Below, piece by piece: positions 30,132 through 39,953 of a DNA stretch of 64,000 bases (position 1 is its first letter; every line of letters starts with the position of its first letter). The stretch spans positions 1-64,000 of the forward strand of contig NZ_NQJF01000017.1 of assembly GCF_002245495.1 (NCBI RefSeq), in the 5' to 3' direction. The translations under genes were made by a program, and so were the position numbers. The notes under the pieces are model-generated. The model ran no database searches, had not been told where the DNA came from, and saw only the letters and a list, made by a program, of their open reading frames with translations. Source of the DNA: Oceanimonas baumannii (GTDB lineage: Bacteria > Pseudomonadota > Gammaproteobacteria > Enterobacterales > Aeromonadaceae).

Positions 30132-30557
30132 TTATTCCGGCCGCTGGATCTGCACCAGTGGCGTTTCCAGCAGCTCTACGCTGTTGCCGTCCGGATCCAT
30201 GATAAATACATAACGTGCACAGATCTGCCCCGGCACCGGAGTGGGTTTGTCCGCCAGCAGACCGGCACCATGCAGGCTGCTCAGGGCATCGTCCAGATCT
30301 TCCACCTGCAGCGCAAAATGTCTCAGCCCAAGCCGGTGCCCCTGTGCCCAGGGAGGTAAGGCCACCAGTTCCGGCTCTTCTACCGGACGAAAACAGTATA
30401 ATTCCAGACGTGCCTGCCCGAGGCGCAAATGACATATCTGAAGCTCACCCTGCTCATCCTGCCACCGGTAATCAGGCTCAAACCCAAGCCCTTTATAGAA
30501 TCCTTCCGCCGCATCCAGATTACGGACATTCAGGGTTACATGATGAAAAGCAAACAT
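30132..30557 (-). CDS. VOC/glyoxalase-like protein
   Basis: A 141-residue protein of the vicinal-oxygen-chelate fold. It has HHVTLNVRNLDAAEGFYKGLGF at the N-terminus, RHFALQVEDLDDALSSLHGAG in the second half and the C-terminal FIMDPDGNSVELLET, which together give the usual metal ligands (His5, Glu pairs, His). It could be a lyase, dioxygenase or resistance-type protein; the substrate cannot be assigned. ATG 30557 has GAGGAG about 6 bases upstream. Converges with hemL. Confidence 0.75.
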   Translation of the reverse strand: MFAFHHVTLNVRNLDAAEGFYKGLGFEPDYRWQDEQGELQICHLRLGQARLELYCFRPVEEPELVALPPWAQGHRLGLRHFALQVEDLDDALSSLHGAGLLADKPTPVPGQICARYVFIMDPDGNSVELLETPLVQIQRPE

Positions 30558-30637
30558 GGTGATCTCCTCTGTCTCTTTATTCAGCATATACGGAGACAGC
30601 TGCTTTCACCTGTTTGAAAAAGTCCCGGGCTAAAGGA

Positions 30638-30660
30638 AAGGGGAGCCACCGGCTCCCCTT
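30638..30660 (-). terminator. Terminator of mrcB
   Basis: AAGGGGAGCC (30638-30647) and GGCTCCCCTT (30651-30660) form a perfect 10-bp stem with a 3-base loop, 6 bases after the mrcB stop. On the minus strand the stem is followed by TTTCCTTTAG, a modest U tract. Confidence 0.8.
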
Positions 30661-30665
30661 GGATT

Positions 30666-33002
30666 TCAGCGGGCGAAGTTAAAAATATCCCTCAGCCAGT
30701 CTCCCACCTGCTCACCGCTTGGCAGCTCGGGGACCGAGGGCTGAGGCTGACAGCCGCGAATGGGTGGCAAGCCACTGGTGCGGGCTGGCAGCAACCGGGT
30801 CTGTTCACAACGAGGATCCGCCGGCTGGCCATCACTGAGAGCAAAGTTCACCCGATCAATTCCCGCCGGCGCTTTCAGCTCCAGCGAGTCAACGCCACGG
30901 CCGTCCAGATAGCGGCTGTAAATACGCAGGGCACCACTGGCACCGGTCAGACCGGTGACGCCATTATCGTCCCGCCCAACCCAGGCAGTAACCAGCTCTT
31001 CGTTATCCAGTCCGGCAAACCAGGCATCACGTAAATCGTTGGTCGAGCCAGTTTTCCCCGCCATCACCCGGTTGGGGAAACGTGCCGCCAGATGAGCAGC
31101 AGTGCCGCCCCCCACTACCCGGGTCATCCCATAAAGAGCCAGATAACCGGCTTCAGGATCCATCACCTGGCTGGCCTTGGCAGTATGCTGGTAAATCAGC
31201 TCGCCTGCTTCGTCCTGAATCGCACGAATGGAGGTTAATGGCTGATACAGTCCCTGATTGGCCAGGGTCAGATACAGCTGGTTTACTTCCAGAGGCGTCA
31301 GCTCCAGGGTGCCCAGCAGCATGGACGGATAAGGGGGAATCGGCTGCTCCACCCCCATGCGCTTAAGACCCGCCACAATATTATCCAGGCCCACCGACAT
31401 ACCCAGATTAACCGTAGGCACATTCAAAGACTTGGCCAGCGCATCCACCAGCAGCACGGTACCGCGATACTGACGATCGTAGTTCTTCGGACGCCATACC
31501 TGCCCCCCTTCACTGCGCAGAGCGACCGGTTCGTCTTTCAGTGGACTGGACAGCCGGAAACCGTGTTCCAGCCCCAGCGCATAGACCGGGGGCTTGATCA
31601 GCGAACCAATCTGGCGACGAGCCGACAACGCACGGTTAAAACCGGCAAACGCCGGATCTGACCCGCCTACCACGGCACTCACTTCACCCTTGCGCCAGTT
31701 GGATACCACCATGGCAGCTTCCAGATCATCACGCTTGGTACGGCCGCGTAACTGCTTTATCTGCTCTGCCACCGCCTGCTCGGCGGTATGCTGGGCAATG
31801 GGATCCAGGCTGGTGAAAATACGCAGGCCATTCTGGTTCAGAAAACCGGTGCCAAAGCGGGTATTCAGTTCATCTTTCAGCAGTCCCATAAAAGCCGGGG
31901 TACGGCCATAGCCCATACGCCCCCGTTCAATCAGCCCCAGATCCCGGCCACTAGACTGCTCATACACCTGGCGATCAATATGCCCCTCGTTGGCCAGCAA
32001 ACGTAATACCAGATCCCGCCGTTCCCGGGCTCGCTCACTGTTACGCCAGGGATCATAAAAAGACGGCCCCTTCACCAGTGCCACCAGCAGCGCCATTTGA
32101 TCCGGGTTCAGCTCATTGATGGGCAGACCGAAGTAGAAATAACTGGCCAGACCAAAACCATAAACACCCTTGCTGCCATTCTGACCCAGGTAGACTTCAT
32201 TCAGGTAGGCTTCAAGAATTTCATCCTTGTCATAGCGAAAATCAATGATCAAGGCCATATAGGCTTCCTGCACCTTACGCCACAAACTGCGGTCCTGGCT
32301 GAGGAAAAAGTTCTTGGCCAGCTGCTGGGTCAGAGTGCTGCCGCCCTGCACGGTACGCCCGGCCTTGATGTTAACCACCAGGGCTCTCAGGATGGCCAGC
32401 GGCGAAACGCCATCGTGCTGGTAGAAGTCTCTGTCTTCTACGGTGAGCAGCGCCTGTACCAACAGCTCGGGCACCTGCTCCAGACGCACCAGCAGCCGAT
32501 CTTCCCGCTCATCCACATTCAGCCGGTCAAGTAGTACCGGATCCATGCGGGCATAGCCAAGCTCCCGGCCATTGCCAGGATTTTGCATCCGGCTCAGGCG
32601 CTGGCCCTCAAAACTCAGCAGCAAGGTACGCGCCTGCTCAGCACCATCAGAAAAGTTGAAGGGCCGGCGATGAATTTCAATCCGGTTGCGACTGACAGAG
32701 TATTCACCGGGCCGGGAAGGACTCGCTACCTTACGGTAGTTGAGCATCTGCAGCTCGCGGAGCATCTGCGCATGAGACAGTTTCTGCCCCGGAAACAGCT
32801 CCAGCGGCCGGCTGTAAACCAGTGCCGGCAGTGACCATTTTTGCCCTTCAAAACGGGCGCGAACCTGGCTGTCCAGATAAATACCGAACACGCCCATTAA
32901 GACCGTACCGACCAGGGCCAGTTTGAGCACCAGTCCCCAGCCAAAACGGCGTTGCTTTTTCAGCGGCTTTTTTCGGGTCTTGCGGGTTGTCTTTTTTGCC
33001 AT
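30666..33002 (-). CDS. mrcB: Penicillin-binding protein 1B, bifunctional
   Basis: An inner-membrane enzyme that polymerises lipid II and cross-links glycan strands, 778 residues (E. coli 844). A basic cytoplasmic N-terminus (KKTTRKTRKKPLKKQRR) and one membrane segment (~24-42) are followed by a UB2H-type domain, the transglycosylase domain (LLTVEDRDFYQHDGVSP with the catalytic Glu; GGSTLTQQLAKN) and the transpeptidase with SxxK (IGSLIKPP), SxN (AKSLNVP) and KTG (MAGKTGSTND). Its place beside hrpB is as in E. coli. Confidence 0.94.
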   Translation of the reverse strand: MAKKTTRKTRKKPLKKQRRFGWGLVLKLALVGTVLMGVFGIYLDSQVRARFEGQKWSLPALVYSRPLELFPGQKLSHAQMLRELQMLNYRKVASPSRPGEYSVSRNRIEIHRRPFNFSDGAEQARTLLLSFEGQRLSRMQNPGNGRELGYARMDPVLLDRLNVDEREDRLLVRLEQVPELLVQALLTVEDRDFYQHDGVSPLAILRALVVNIKAGRTVQGGSTLTQQLAKNFFLSQDRSLWRKVQEAYMALIIDFRYDKDEILEAYLNEVYLGQNGSKGVYGFGLASYFYFGLPINELNPDQMALLVALVKGPSFYDPWRNSERARERRDLVLRLLANEGHIDRQVYEQSSGRDLGLIERGRMGYGRTPAFMGLLKDELNTRFGTGFLNQNGLRIFTSLDPIAQHTAEQAVAEQIKQLRGRTKRDDLEAAMVVSNWRKGEVSAVVGGSDPAFAGFNRALSARRQIGSLIKPPVYALGLEHGFRLSSPLKDEPVALRSEGGQVWRPKNYDRQYRGTVLLVDALAKSLNVPTVNLGMSVGLDNIVAGLKRMGVEQPIPPYPSMLLGTLELTPLEVNQLYLTLANQGLYQPLTSIRAIQDEAGELIYQHTAKASQVMDPEAGYLALYGMTRVVGGGTAAHLAARFPNRVMAGKTGSTNDLRDAWFAGLDNEELVTAWVGRDDNGVTGLTGASGALRIYSRYLDGRGVDSLELKAPAGIDRVNFALSDGQPADPRCEQTRLLPARTSGLPPIRGCQPQPSVPELPSGEQVGDWLRDIFNFAR

Positions 33003-33004
33003 AA

Positions 33005-35437
33005 TCAGTGTTTCATATATTTTTTGGTGTGCCGGGTCGGCGCCGTATTAGCGGGATCATCGGGCCACGGGTGTTTGGGATAGCGTCCGCGCATTTCCTT
33101 TTTCACATCCTGATAGGAGCCGGCCCAGAAGGCAGCCAGATCCCGGGTCAGCTGCAGCGGCCTGCGCGCCGGCGACAGCAGCTCAAGCAATAACGGTACC
33201 CTGCCTTCGGCCAGCAATGGCGAGCCGGGTTGTCCGAACATTTCCTGCAGTTTCACCGGCAGCACCGGATCTTGTTCTTCCCGGTAGCGAATCGCGGCTT
33301 TGGTACCGGTAGCCAGTTCAAGATAGCCGGGTAGCAGGGTATCCAGCAATTGCCGTTGTGGCCAGTCCAGCCGACTCAGCAAAATCGCCCCCCAGTCGAG
33401 CCTGGCCAGCTCGCTCCAGCGGCCAAGGCCGTGTAAATGCGGGGTCAGCCAGTGTGCCGCTTCTGCCAGCCAGCAGGCTTCATCGCATTCGGCAAAACCT
33501 TTATCGGCCAGTTTTTGTCCGGCCAGCTTCATGCGTAACCATATCTGCTGCGCCTTTTCATCCAGAGGCAGGGCCGGCCACCCCCGTTTCTGCACTTCCT
33601 GCAGTAAACATTGCGCTTTCTGCGCAGGACTGACCGAGTCCAGTGGCGTACGCCTGAGCACCAGACTCCCGAAGCACCAATGGCGTTCGGCCCGCACCCG
33701 GCTGGCGTTGTCGTCCCACTCCAGATGTTCGAGCTCACTGAACCGTTCCGGTACAAAACGCTGTAGCTGCTCCTGGCTGACCGGTTCGGCGGCCTGCACA
33801 AACACCCCCCGCCCATTCCGGCCCAGGGCCGCCACCGCCAGCATCCCCTTGCCGGTCAGCGGGCTGCCTTCAGGCAAATCCGCACTCTGCCCACCGGCCA
33901 GACTGTAACGCTGCCCCTGACGTAACTGACCGACCCAGCCGGGCCTGGCATTGGCCAGCAGCGGCCCTACAAACGTTCCCGATGGCTCCGCCACCGGTTG
34001 CTTGACCCGTTCAAACCAGCGCCGGGCAGACGCCCTGAGCCGGCCTTTGGCCGCCAGCAGCTGACCCGATAACGGAGCATCACCGGTTCGGCCTTCTTCC
34101 AGCAGCGCCAGCAGCCAGGCACCATCTGCCAAGGCACCGTCATGACCCTGTTGCTGCCATGCCAGTGCGGTCAGTAACAGCTGCCCCAGCCAGGGCTCAC
34201 AGCCCAGTTGCCAGACCCGGCGTCCCAGCGCCGTGAGTTGGTTTCCGGACAACAACGCCAGCGCCTCAAGCTGTGCACGGGCGGCTGCCAGCAGCGGTGC
34301 CGGTGGTGTCGTCAGCAGTGGCAGCTGTTCAGGCTCAGCGCCCCAGGCGGCACATTCCAGGACAAAACCGGCCAAATCGCTTTGTTCTATTTCTGCCGGC
34401 CGGCGCGGTGCCAGCCGCTCCTGTTGCTCCCTGCTCCACAGACGGATGCAGGTACCGGGCTGCATCCGTCCGGCCCGGCCGGCACGTTGCGTCGCCGAGG
34501 CCTGACCGATCAGCCGGCTTTGCAACTGGGTCAGGCCTGTTTCAGGATCAAAACGGGCCCGGCGTTCCAGCCCGGCATCCACCACCATGCGGATACCTTC
34601 AATCGTCAGGGAGGTTTCGGCAACATTGGTCGCCAGCACCACTTTGCGCCGGCCATCCGGAGCAGGGGCAATGGCCGCCTGTTGTTCCGCCAGTTCAAGG
34701 CGACCATAAAGAGGCCTGAGTTCAACCTCATCGGATAAACGTCCTTTCAGCCAGTCTGCCGCCCGGTGAATTTCCCGCTCCCCGGGCAAAAATGCCAGCA
34801 AACTGCCGGGTTCCCGATGGAGTGCGTCCAGCACGGCACGTCCCAGGCTTTCCTCCAGCGCGCTGTGCTGATTACGAGGGTGATATTCCAAATCGACCGG
34901 AAAACTGCGGCCCTGGCTGACCACCAGCTCAGCCTCGGGCAACAAGGCGCTCAGTTCCAGTCCGTCCAGAGTAGCCGACATCACCATGATTTTAAGATCG
35001 TCACGCAGCGCCTGGCATTCCAGCGCGAAGGCAAGGGCCAGATCGGCCTGCAGGCTGCGCTCGTGGAATTCATCAAAAATTAACAAAGACACACCGTCCA
35101 GCTCAGGGTCGGTCTGCAACATGCGGGTCAGCACCCCTTCGGTCACCACCTCCAGCCGGGTCTGCCGGCCACAGCGGCTTTCACCACGCATTCGATAGCC
35201 AACGGTCTCCCCCGGCTTTTCTCCCAGTTGAGCCGCCAGATATTGCGCAATGGAGCGGGCAGCCAGCCGCCGCGGCTCCAGCATGATGATCCGGCCGGTA
35301 ATGGCTGGCTGCTGCAGCAACCAGAGCGGCAGCCAAGTGGATTTACCCGCCCCCGGCGGGGCCTCGACAATCACCTGGCTGGCCGCCAGTGCCTGTTGCA
35401 GTTGAGGTAAGACTTCGGTAATGGGTAGCTGATCCAC
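33005..35437 (-). CDS. hrpB: ATP-dependent helicase HrpB
   Basis: A DEAH-type RNA/DNA helicase with poorly defined cellular role, found in many gammaproteobacteria. Walker A APPGAGKSTW, motif II DEFHERSL, motif III VMSATLDG and motif VI QRAGRAGRM are visible, followed by the HrpB C-terminal domain. I place the start at GTG 35437: from there the product (810 residues, E. coli 809) aligns exactly with the E. coli N-terminus (VDQLPITEVLPQL against SSLPVAAVLPEL). The ribosome binding site is weak. The frame runs on upstream to 35497 without support. Confidence 0.9.
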   Translation of the reverse strand: MDQLPITEVLPQLQQALAASQVIVEAPPGAGKSTWLPLWLLQQPAITGRIIMLEPRRLAARSIAQYLAAQLGEKPGETVGYRMRGESRCGRQTRLEVVTEGVLTRMLQTDPELDGVSLLIFDEFHERSLQADLALAFALECQALRDDLKIMVMSATLDGLELSALLPEAELVVSQGRSFPVDLEYHPRNQHSALEESLGRAVLDALHREPGSLLAFLPGEREIHRAADWLKGRLSDEVELRPLYGRLELAEQQAAIAPAPDGRRKVVLATNVAETSLTIEGIRMVVDAGLERRARFDPETGLTQLQSRLIGQASATQRAGRAGRMQPGTCIRLWSREQQERLAPRRPAEIEQSDLAGFVLECAAWGAEPEQLPLLTTPPAPLLAAARAQLEALALLSGNQLTALGRRVWQLGCEPWLGQLLLTALAWQQQGHDGALADGAWLLALLEEGRTGDAPLSGQLLAAKGRLRASARRWFERVKQPVAEPSGTFVGPLLANARPGWVGQLRQGQRYSLAGGQSADLPEGSPLTGKGMLAVAALGRNGRGVFVQAAEPVSQEQLQRFVPERFSELEHLEWDDNASRVRAERHWCFGSLVLRRTPLDSVSPAQKAQCLLQEVQKRGWPALPLDEKAQQIWLRMKLAGQKLADKGFAECDEACWLAEAAHWLTPHLHGLGRWSELARLDWGAILLSRLDWPQRQLLDTLLPGYLELATGTKAAIRYREEQDPVLPVKLQEMFGQPGSPLLAEGRVPLLLELLSPARRPLQLTRDLAAFWAGSYQDVKKEMRGRYPKHPWPDDPANTAPTRHTKKYMKH

Positions 35438-35662
35438 GGCGTTACTCTGGTGGCGTAAAACCCGGTTATTGTGCCAAAAGCGCACCCAAAGAACCACGCA
35501 GATGAAATGACTTAAACTTCAGAAAGTTGCGCCAAAACAACACACAAACGCAACACCGGCTTAAGATTGTGTATAGTGGCTTTTCGGTAACCAGATGGAG
35601 CTTGTTGCCCATGTACTATCACCTATCGCCAAGGAATCCGGCGATTCAGACAAGAGTCATCG

Positions 35663-37858
35663 ATGTTTAGATCCAGACTCAGCACCTTGTACGCCCTGCT
35701 GGCATTTATCTGCATTTTTACGGCCGGGCTGTATTACACCCACCTGAGCATAACCGCCGATCGCAAAGAACAGCAGTTACTGGTAGAAGAAGTCGTCAGT
35801 GCACAGGCAGACGCCATTGAACGACGCCTGAACCAGGCCTTGTCGTCCACTTACATTCTTGCCCAGGAAGTACGCCGCAGCGACGGTGAGTTCCGCGACT
35901 TCAACAAGTTTGCCAGGGAAGTCATGGATACCCTGGGCGGCCTCTCAGCGTTGCAGCTGGCACCGGACGGTATTACCCGTCAGGTATATCCGCTCACCGG
36001 CAACGAAGCGGGTATCGGCCATAACCTGCTGTTCAGTGATGACCGCAGAAAGGAAGCCAGAGAGGCAGTAAACAGCAAAAAGCTGACCCTTGCCGGCCCG
36101 TTTCCTCTGGTTCAGGGAGGTGTGGGCCTGGTAGGCCGCAATCCGGTGTTTCTGGTAAGAAACGGCCAGTCCCACTTCTGGGGCTTTACTACAGCCTTAA
36201 TACATCTGCAGGATCTGCTGGCCGTTACCGAGCTGGAGCAGCTTGAGCAAAAAGGCTATGCCTACACCCTGTCACGCCGGCATCCTGATACCGGTCACAC
36301 TGATATTTTTGCACGTTCCGGCCAGCCACTGCATGACTTTCAGGTGTCTGATGATATCAGGGTCCCCAATGGCAACTGGACCATAATTGTCAGCCGGCCC
36401 GTCAGCTTTACACTGTCTGCTGTCACCGGTATCGGTATCAGCTTACTGATTGCCGGGGTTGTGGCGTTGCTGTTACACCGCATTATGCAGGAACCGGAGC
36501 GACTGCGGGGACTGGTTAAACGCCAGACCAGCCAGTTGGAACAACTGGCCTTCAAAGATGAGCTGACGGGGCTGGCCAATCGTCGTTTTCTGACCGAGAA
36601 GCTGGAGCAGGCCATTGTTCACAGCCAGCGTGAAGATGAATGCCTGGCTTTGATGTATCTGGATCTGGATGATTTCAAACGCATTAATGATTCAACCGGT
36701 CATGAAGATGGTGACCGACTGTTGCGCACCATAGCCCAGCGCCTGCAGGAAGCCGTAAGAGAAGCCGATATCATCGGCCGGATCGGCGGAGACGAATTCG
36801 CTATTGTTCTGCTCAATATAAAAAGTGCAGATCATGCCTGCATTGTGGCGGAAAAAATCATTAAAAACATCAGTAAGCCGGTACCACTGGGGCAGTATGA
36901 AGCCATTATCAGTGCCAGCATCGGCGTTACCCTTGCTCCCGATGACGGCAGCAGCAGCAGCGAGTTGTTACGTAACGCCGATCTGGCCATGTACAACGCC
37001 AAACGCGCCGGTAAAAACCAGCTTTCTTTTTACAACAAAACGATGCAGCAAAAAGCACTGCATTCCATGAAGCTGGAAGAGGAGTTGCGGCAGGCACTGC
37101 ACCATCAGGAGTTTTTCCTGATGTTTCAGCCCATTATATCGCTTAGCAATGGCAGCAACGTCAAGTTTGAAGCCCTGCTGCGCTGGCAGCACTCCGGACG
37201 GGGAGTACTTAACCCGGGCAGCTTTATTGAAACCGCCGAGCTGACCGGACTGATAGTACCCATTGGTTACTGGGTAATTGAAGCCGCCTGCGAATTTATC
37301 CGGCAGCAGCTTCAAAGCAGCACAAACGTCAGGCCGGTGGCCGTCAACCTGAGCATCTGCCAGCTGCGTGAACGAGCATTTGCCGGCAAGGTAGAGAGCA
37401 TTCTGACCCGGCTTCAGATTCCGCCCCATTTACTGGAGCTGGAAATCACCGAATCCATGCTGATGGAAAACGTGGAACTGGCCATGTCCCTGATTCAGCG
37501 GCTAAAACAACTGGGTATCCGCATGTCCATCGATGATTTTGGCACCGGCTATTCATCTCTGTCACAACTGCGCCAGCTACCCTTTAACTCACTGAAGATT
37601 GACCGCTCTTTTGTGATGGATCTGGAAACCAGCCTCGTGGACCAGCAAATGGTGGAGGCCATTACGGCTATGGTGCACAAGCTGAACCTGAAAGTGGTGG
37701 CCGAAGGCATAGAAACCAAGCAGCAAATGCTGTTTCTGAAAAAAACCGGCTGTGACTATGGCCAGGGCTTTCTGTTTGCCAGACCACTGCCAGCCAGCGA
37801 GGCATTGCAATACAGAGGCCATGCCGCGTTGGCAGAAAAAGACCAACGTTCGGCTTGA
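35663..37858 (+). CDS. CHASE-GGDEF-EAL cyclic di-GMP enzyme
   Basis: A membrane signalling protein of 731 residues. A membrane segment (~7-27), an extracytoplasmic CHASE-type sensor (LTGNEAGIGHNLLFSD, GPFPLVQGGVGLVGRNPVF) and a second segment (~248-272) are followed by GGDEF (RIGGDEFAIVL) and EAL (FEALLRW, DDFGTGYSSL, AEGIET) domains. Both active sites look intact, and the product-inhibition site RxxD (READ) sits five residues before GGDEF, so it could make and break c-di-GMP. The ligand is unknown. It lies between hrpB and thpR, where E. coli has no such gene. Confidence 0.9.
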   Translation: MFRSRLSTLYALLAFICIFTAGLYYTHLSITADRKEQQLLVEEVVSAQADAIERRLNQALSSTYILAQEVRRSDGEFRDFNKFAREVMDTLGGLSALQLAPDGITRQVYPLTGNEAGIGHNLLFSDDRRKEAREAVNSKKLTLAGPFPLVQGGVGLVGRNPVFLVRNGQSHFWGFTTALIHLQDLLAVTELEQLEQKGYAYTLSRRHPDTGHTDIFARSGQPLHDFQVSDDIRVPNGNWTIIVSRPVSFTLSAVTGIGISLLIAGVVALLLHRIMQEPERLRGLVKRQTSQLEQLAFKDELTGLANRRFLTEKLEQAIVHSQREDECLALMYLDLDDFKRINDSTGHEDGDRLLRTIAQRLQEAVREADIIGRIGGDEFAIVLLNIKSADHACIVAEKIIKNISKPVPLGQYEAIISASIGVTLAPDDGSSSSELLRNADLAMYNAKRAGKNQLSFYNKTMQQKALHSMKLEEELRQALHHQEFFLMFQPIISLSNGSNVKFEALLRWQHSGRGVLNPGSFIETAELTGLIVPIGYWVIEAACEFIRQQLQSSTNVRPVAVNLSICQLRERAFAGKVESILTRLQIPPHLLELEITESMLMENVELAMSLIQRLKQLGIRMSIDDFGTGYSSLSQLRQLPFNSLKIDRSFVMDLETSLVDQQMVEAITAMVHKLNLKVVAEGIETKQQMLFLKKTGCDYGQGFLFARPLPASEALQYRGHAALAEKDQRSA

Positions 37859-37893
37859 TATTGATCGTTACAAGCCAACACAAGTGAGTGAAT

Positions 37894-38421
37894 ATGGCAG
37901 ACGGGAACAACCGCTTATTTCTGGCCTTTCCTGCGCACCAGCTGGCACCGCAACTGGCCATATTACAGCGCCGACTAGCCCTTTCTGGCCGGCGTATTCC
38001 GTCAGCGCAACTGCATCTGACGCTGCACTTTCTCGGACAGTGCAGTCCCAAACAACAAAGCTCACTACAGGCCCAGATAGACCGTATGTCCCTGCCCGCC
38101 TTTACACTGCAACTGAACCGGCTGGGCTGCTTTTCCAAAGCCGGTGTGGTCTGGCTGGGGCCGGATACTCCACCGGCGGCCCTGATGGCATTGGCCGGTA
38201 CCATAGCGCTGAAATGCCGTGCTCTGGGTGCAAACAAACCTCACCGGGCCTACCGGCCGCACATTACACTGTTTCGCCACTGCAAAACCGACGTGCTGCC
38301 CGCCATCAGACCGCTGCTGTACCGCCCTGACACCCTGTGTCTGTATCGCTCTGAACTGACCGACCAGGGCCCGGTATACCACTGCCTGCAGCGCTGGCCG
38401 CTTAAGGCAAGTTCAGGGTAG
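37894..38421 (+). CDS. thpR: RNA 2',3'-cyclic phosphodiesterase (2'-5' RNA ligase family)
   Basis: A 2H-phosphoesterase of 175 residues with the two catalytic HxTx motifs, HLTL (~41-44) and HITL (~123-126). E. coli ThpR (LigT) opens 2',3'-cyclic phosphates and can join tRNA halves in vitro; the physiological role is unclear. I start at ATG 37894 with AAGTGAG upstream; a GTG two codons before is possible. Its position between hrpB and sfsA matches E. coli order. Confidence 0.88.
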   Translation: MADGNNRLFLAFPAHQLAPQLAILQRRLALSGRRIPSAQLHLTLHFLGQCSPKQQSSLQAQIDRMSLPAFTLQLNRLGCFSKAGVVWLGPDTPPAALMALAGTIALKCRALGANKPHRAYRPHITLFRHCKTDVLPAIRPLLYRPDTLCLYRSELTDQGPVYHCLQRWPLKASSG

Positions 38422-38499
38422 GAGCAATAACAACGCTGCCGCATTAGGCCACCGAGCGAGTGCGTGCTGCGTGCCAAAAGTAACAGCCCGGTGTTTTAC

Positions 38500-39204
38500 T
38501 TATAGCTCCACCGGCACCGGCACCGTCAGGGTCATGTCTTGCGGAGAAATACTCGCCTTCCAGGCCAGGCACTCCACTCCGGCGGCCACCGCCTCGCGCA
38601 CCAGAGCGGCATATTTAGGATCCAGATGCTCCGCCGGACTGACCCGCTCAATCCCCGTGTGCAATACACAAAATAGCATCACCGCCCGATGACCGGCATG
38701 TGCACACTCCATTAACTCTCGCACATGCTTTTGTGCCCGCACACTTTGCGTATCCGGGAAAAAACCATTGCCTTCGCCTTCGTGCAGGGTCACGCTTTTC
38801 ACTTCCACATAACAGTCGGGAAGATCCTGACCTCTCAGCAAAAAATCAATGCGACTGTTTTCTTTGCCATAGCGCACCTCGGCACTGATTCGTTCATAAC
38901 CGGCCAGCGCCGGAATACGCCGCGCCTCCAGTGCCTCAGCCACCAGTAAATTGGCCCGGCCGGTATTCACACAAATAAAGTCACCCTCGTCATTGCGACA
39001 GAGCTCCCAAGTATGGGCATACTTGCGCTTCGGGTTGTCGGACGTAGAGTAAAACACCTCCCAGCCCGCGCCGGCACAACCGGTCATACGACCGGTATTG
39101 GGACAATGCAGGGTCAGCTTATCTTCCCCAACAACAATATCGGCCAGAAAGCGCTTATAGCGTTCAAGCAAGCGCCCGCTGCGCAGAGGAAAGGAAAAAC
39201 GCAA
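38500..39204 (-). CDS. sfsA: Sugar fermentation stimulation protein SfsA (TTG start)
   Basis: A DNA-binding/nuclease-fold protein. In E. coli it affects maltose metabolism, but its function remains unclear. Conserved phrases include ERYKRFLADIV, LHCPNTGRMTGC, YSTSDNPKRKYAHTWEL, SRIDFLLRG and CYVEVKSVTL. No ATG lies at the right place; TTG at 39204 gives 234 residues, exactly the E. coli length, with the N-terminus (L)RFSFPLRSGRLLERYKRF aligned, and AGG about 8 bases upstream. It is convergent with thpR and divergent from dksA. Confidence 0.88.
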   Translation of the reverse strand: MRFSFPLRSGRLLERYKRFLADIVVGEDKLTLHCPNTGRMTGCAGAGWEVFYSTSDNPKRKYAHTWELCRNDEGDFICVNTGRANLLVAEALEARRIPALAGYERISAEVRYGKENSRIDFLLRGQDLPDCYVEVKSVTLHEGEGNGFFPDTQSVRAQKHVRELMECAHAGHRAVMLFCVLHTGIERVSPAEHLDPKYAALVREAVAAGVECLAWKASISPQDMTLTVPVPVEL

Positions 39205-39401
39205 AATAATACCTATAGTTGTGGAATGATGCAGAATGGTAACCGTAGCAATGCTTGAAGCTCCAGACTTGAAAAGCGGCACCCTCGCCCCCACTTGTTG
39301 GGGTCACCCAAACACTTGTCAGGATTTTGGGAATGGTGGTGGTTCTCCACAAACAGCGCATGCCGTTAGAGGACCACTTTCGCAGAAACAGCACGGTAAA
39401 A

Positions 39402-39431
39402 TTGCTTTGCCAATGCGCTTTCTGCTATAGA
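39402..39431 (+). promoter_or_regulatory. Likely dksA promoter
   Basis: TTGCTT (39402-39407), an 18-bp spacer and TATAGA (39426-39431) lie ~54 bases upstream of dksA. TTAGGAGAT precedes the dksA ATG. The rest of 39205-39401 contains no gene that I can support. The call rests on hexamer resemblance only. Confidence 0.45.
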
Positions 39432-39485
39432 TAGCCGCTTCTCAAATTTGGTTGGCGCAATATTTGCTTTTTTAGGAGATACGGA

Positions 39486-39938
39486 ATGCCAGCAGTCGAA
39501 ACCAAAAAATCTCTCGGTATTCTGGCTATTGCCGGTGTTGAGCCCTACCAGGCCACGCCCGACGAAGAATACATGAACGAAGAGCAGAAAACGCACTTCC
39601 GCAAAATTCTGGGCGCCTGGCGCAATCAATTGCGCGAAGAAGTGGATCGTACCGTAGGCCATATGAAGGACGAAGCTGCCAACTTCCCGGATCCGGTTGA
39701 CCGTGCGGCCCAGGAAGAAGAGTTCGCCCTTGAACTGCGCGCCCGGGACCGGGAGCGCAAACTGATCAAAAAGATCGAAAAAACTCTGCAGAAAATCGAA
39801 GAAGACGACTTTGGCTTTTGCGAGCACTGTGGCGTGGAAATTGGCATTCGTCGTCTGGAAGCCCGCCCCACAGCCGATTTGTGCATCGACTGCAAAACCC
39901 TGGCCGAAATCAAGGAAAAGCAGATGGCCGGCTACTGA
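39486..39938 (+). CDS. dksA: RNA polymerase-binding transcription factor DksA
   Basis: A secondary-channel factor that, with ppGpp, represses rRNA promoters and activates amino-acid promoters. The 150-residue protein has the long coiled-coil hairpin with tip DPVDRA (about residues 75-80), and a zinc finger made of CEHCG and CIDC. AGGAG precedes the ATG. It begins the dksA-gluQRS-pcnB-folK-panBCD run; gluQRS follows after 15 bases, as in E. coli. Confidence 0.97.
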   Translation: MPAVETKKSLGILAIAGVEPYQATPDEEYMNEEQKTHFRKILGAWRNQLREEVDRTVGHMKDEAANFPDPVDRAAQEEEFALELRARDRERKLIKKIEKTLQKIEEDDFGFCEHCGVEIGIRRLEARPTADLCIDCKTLAEIKEKQMAGY

Positions 39939-39953
39939 CCGGTTAGCACATCC

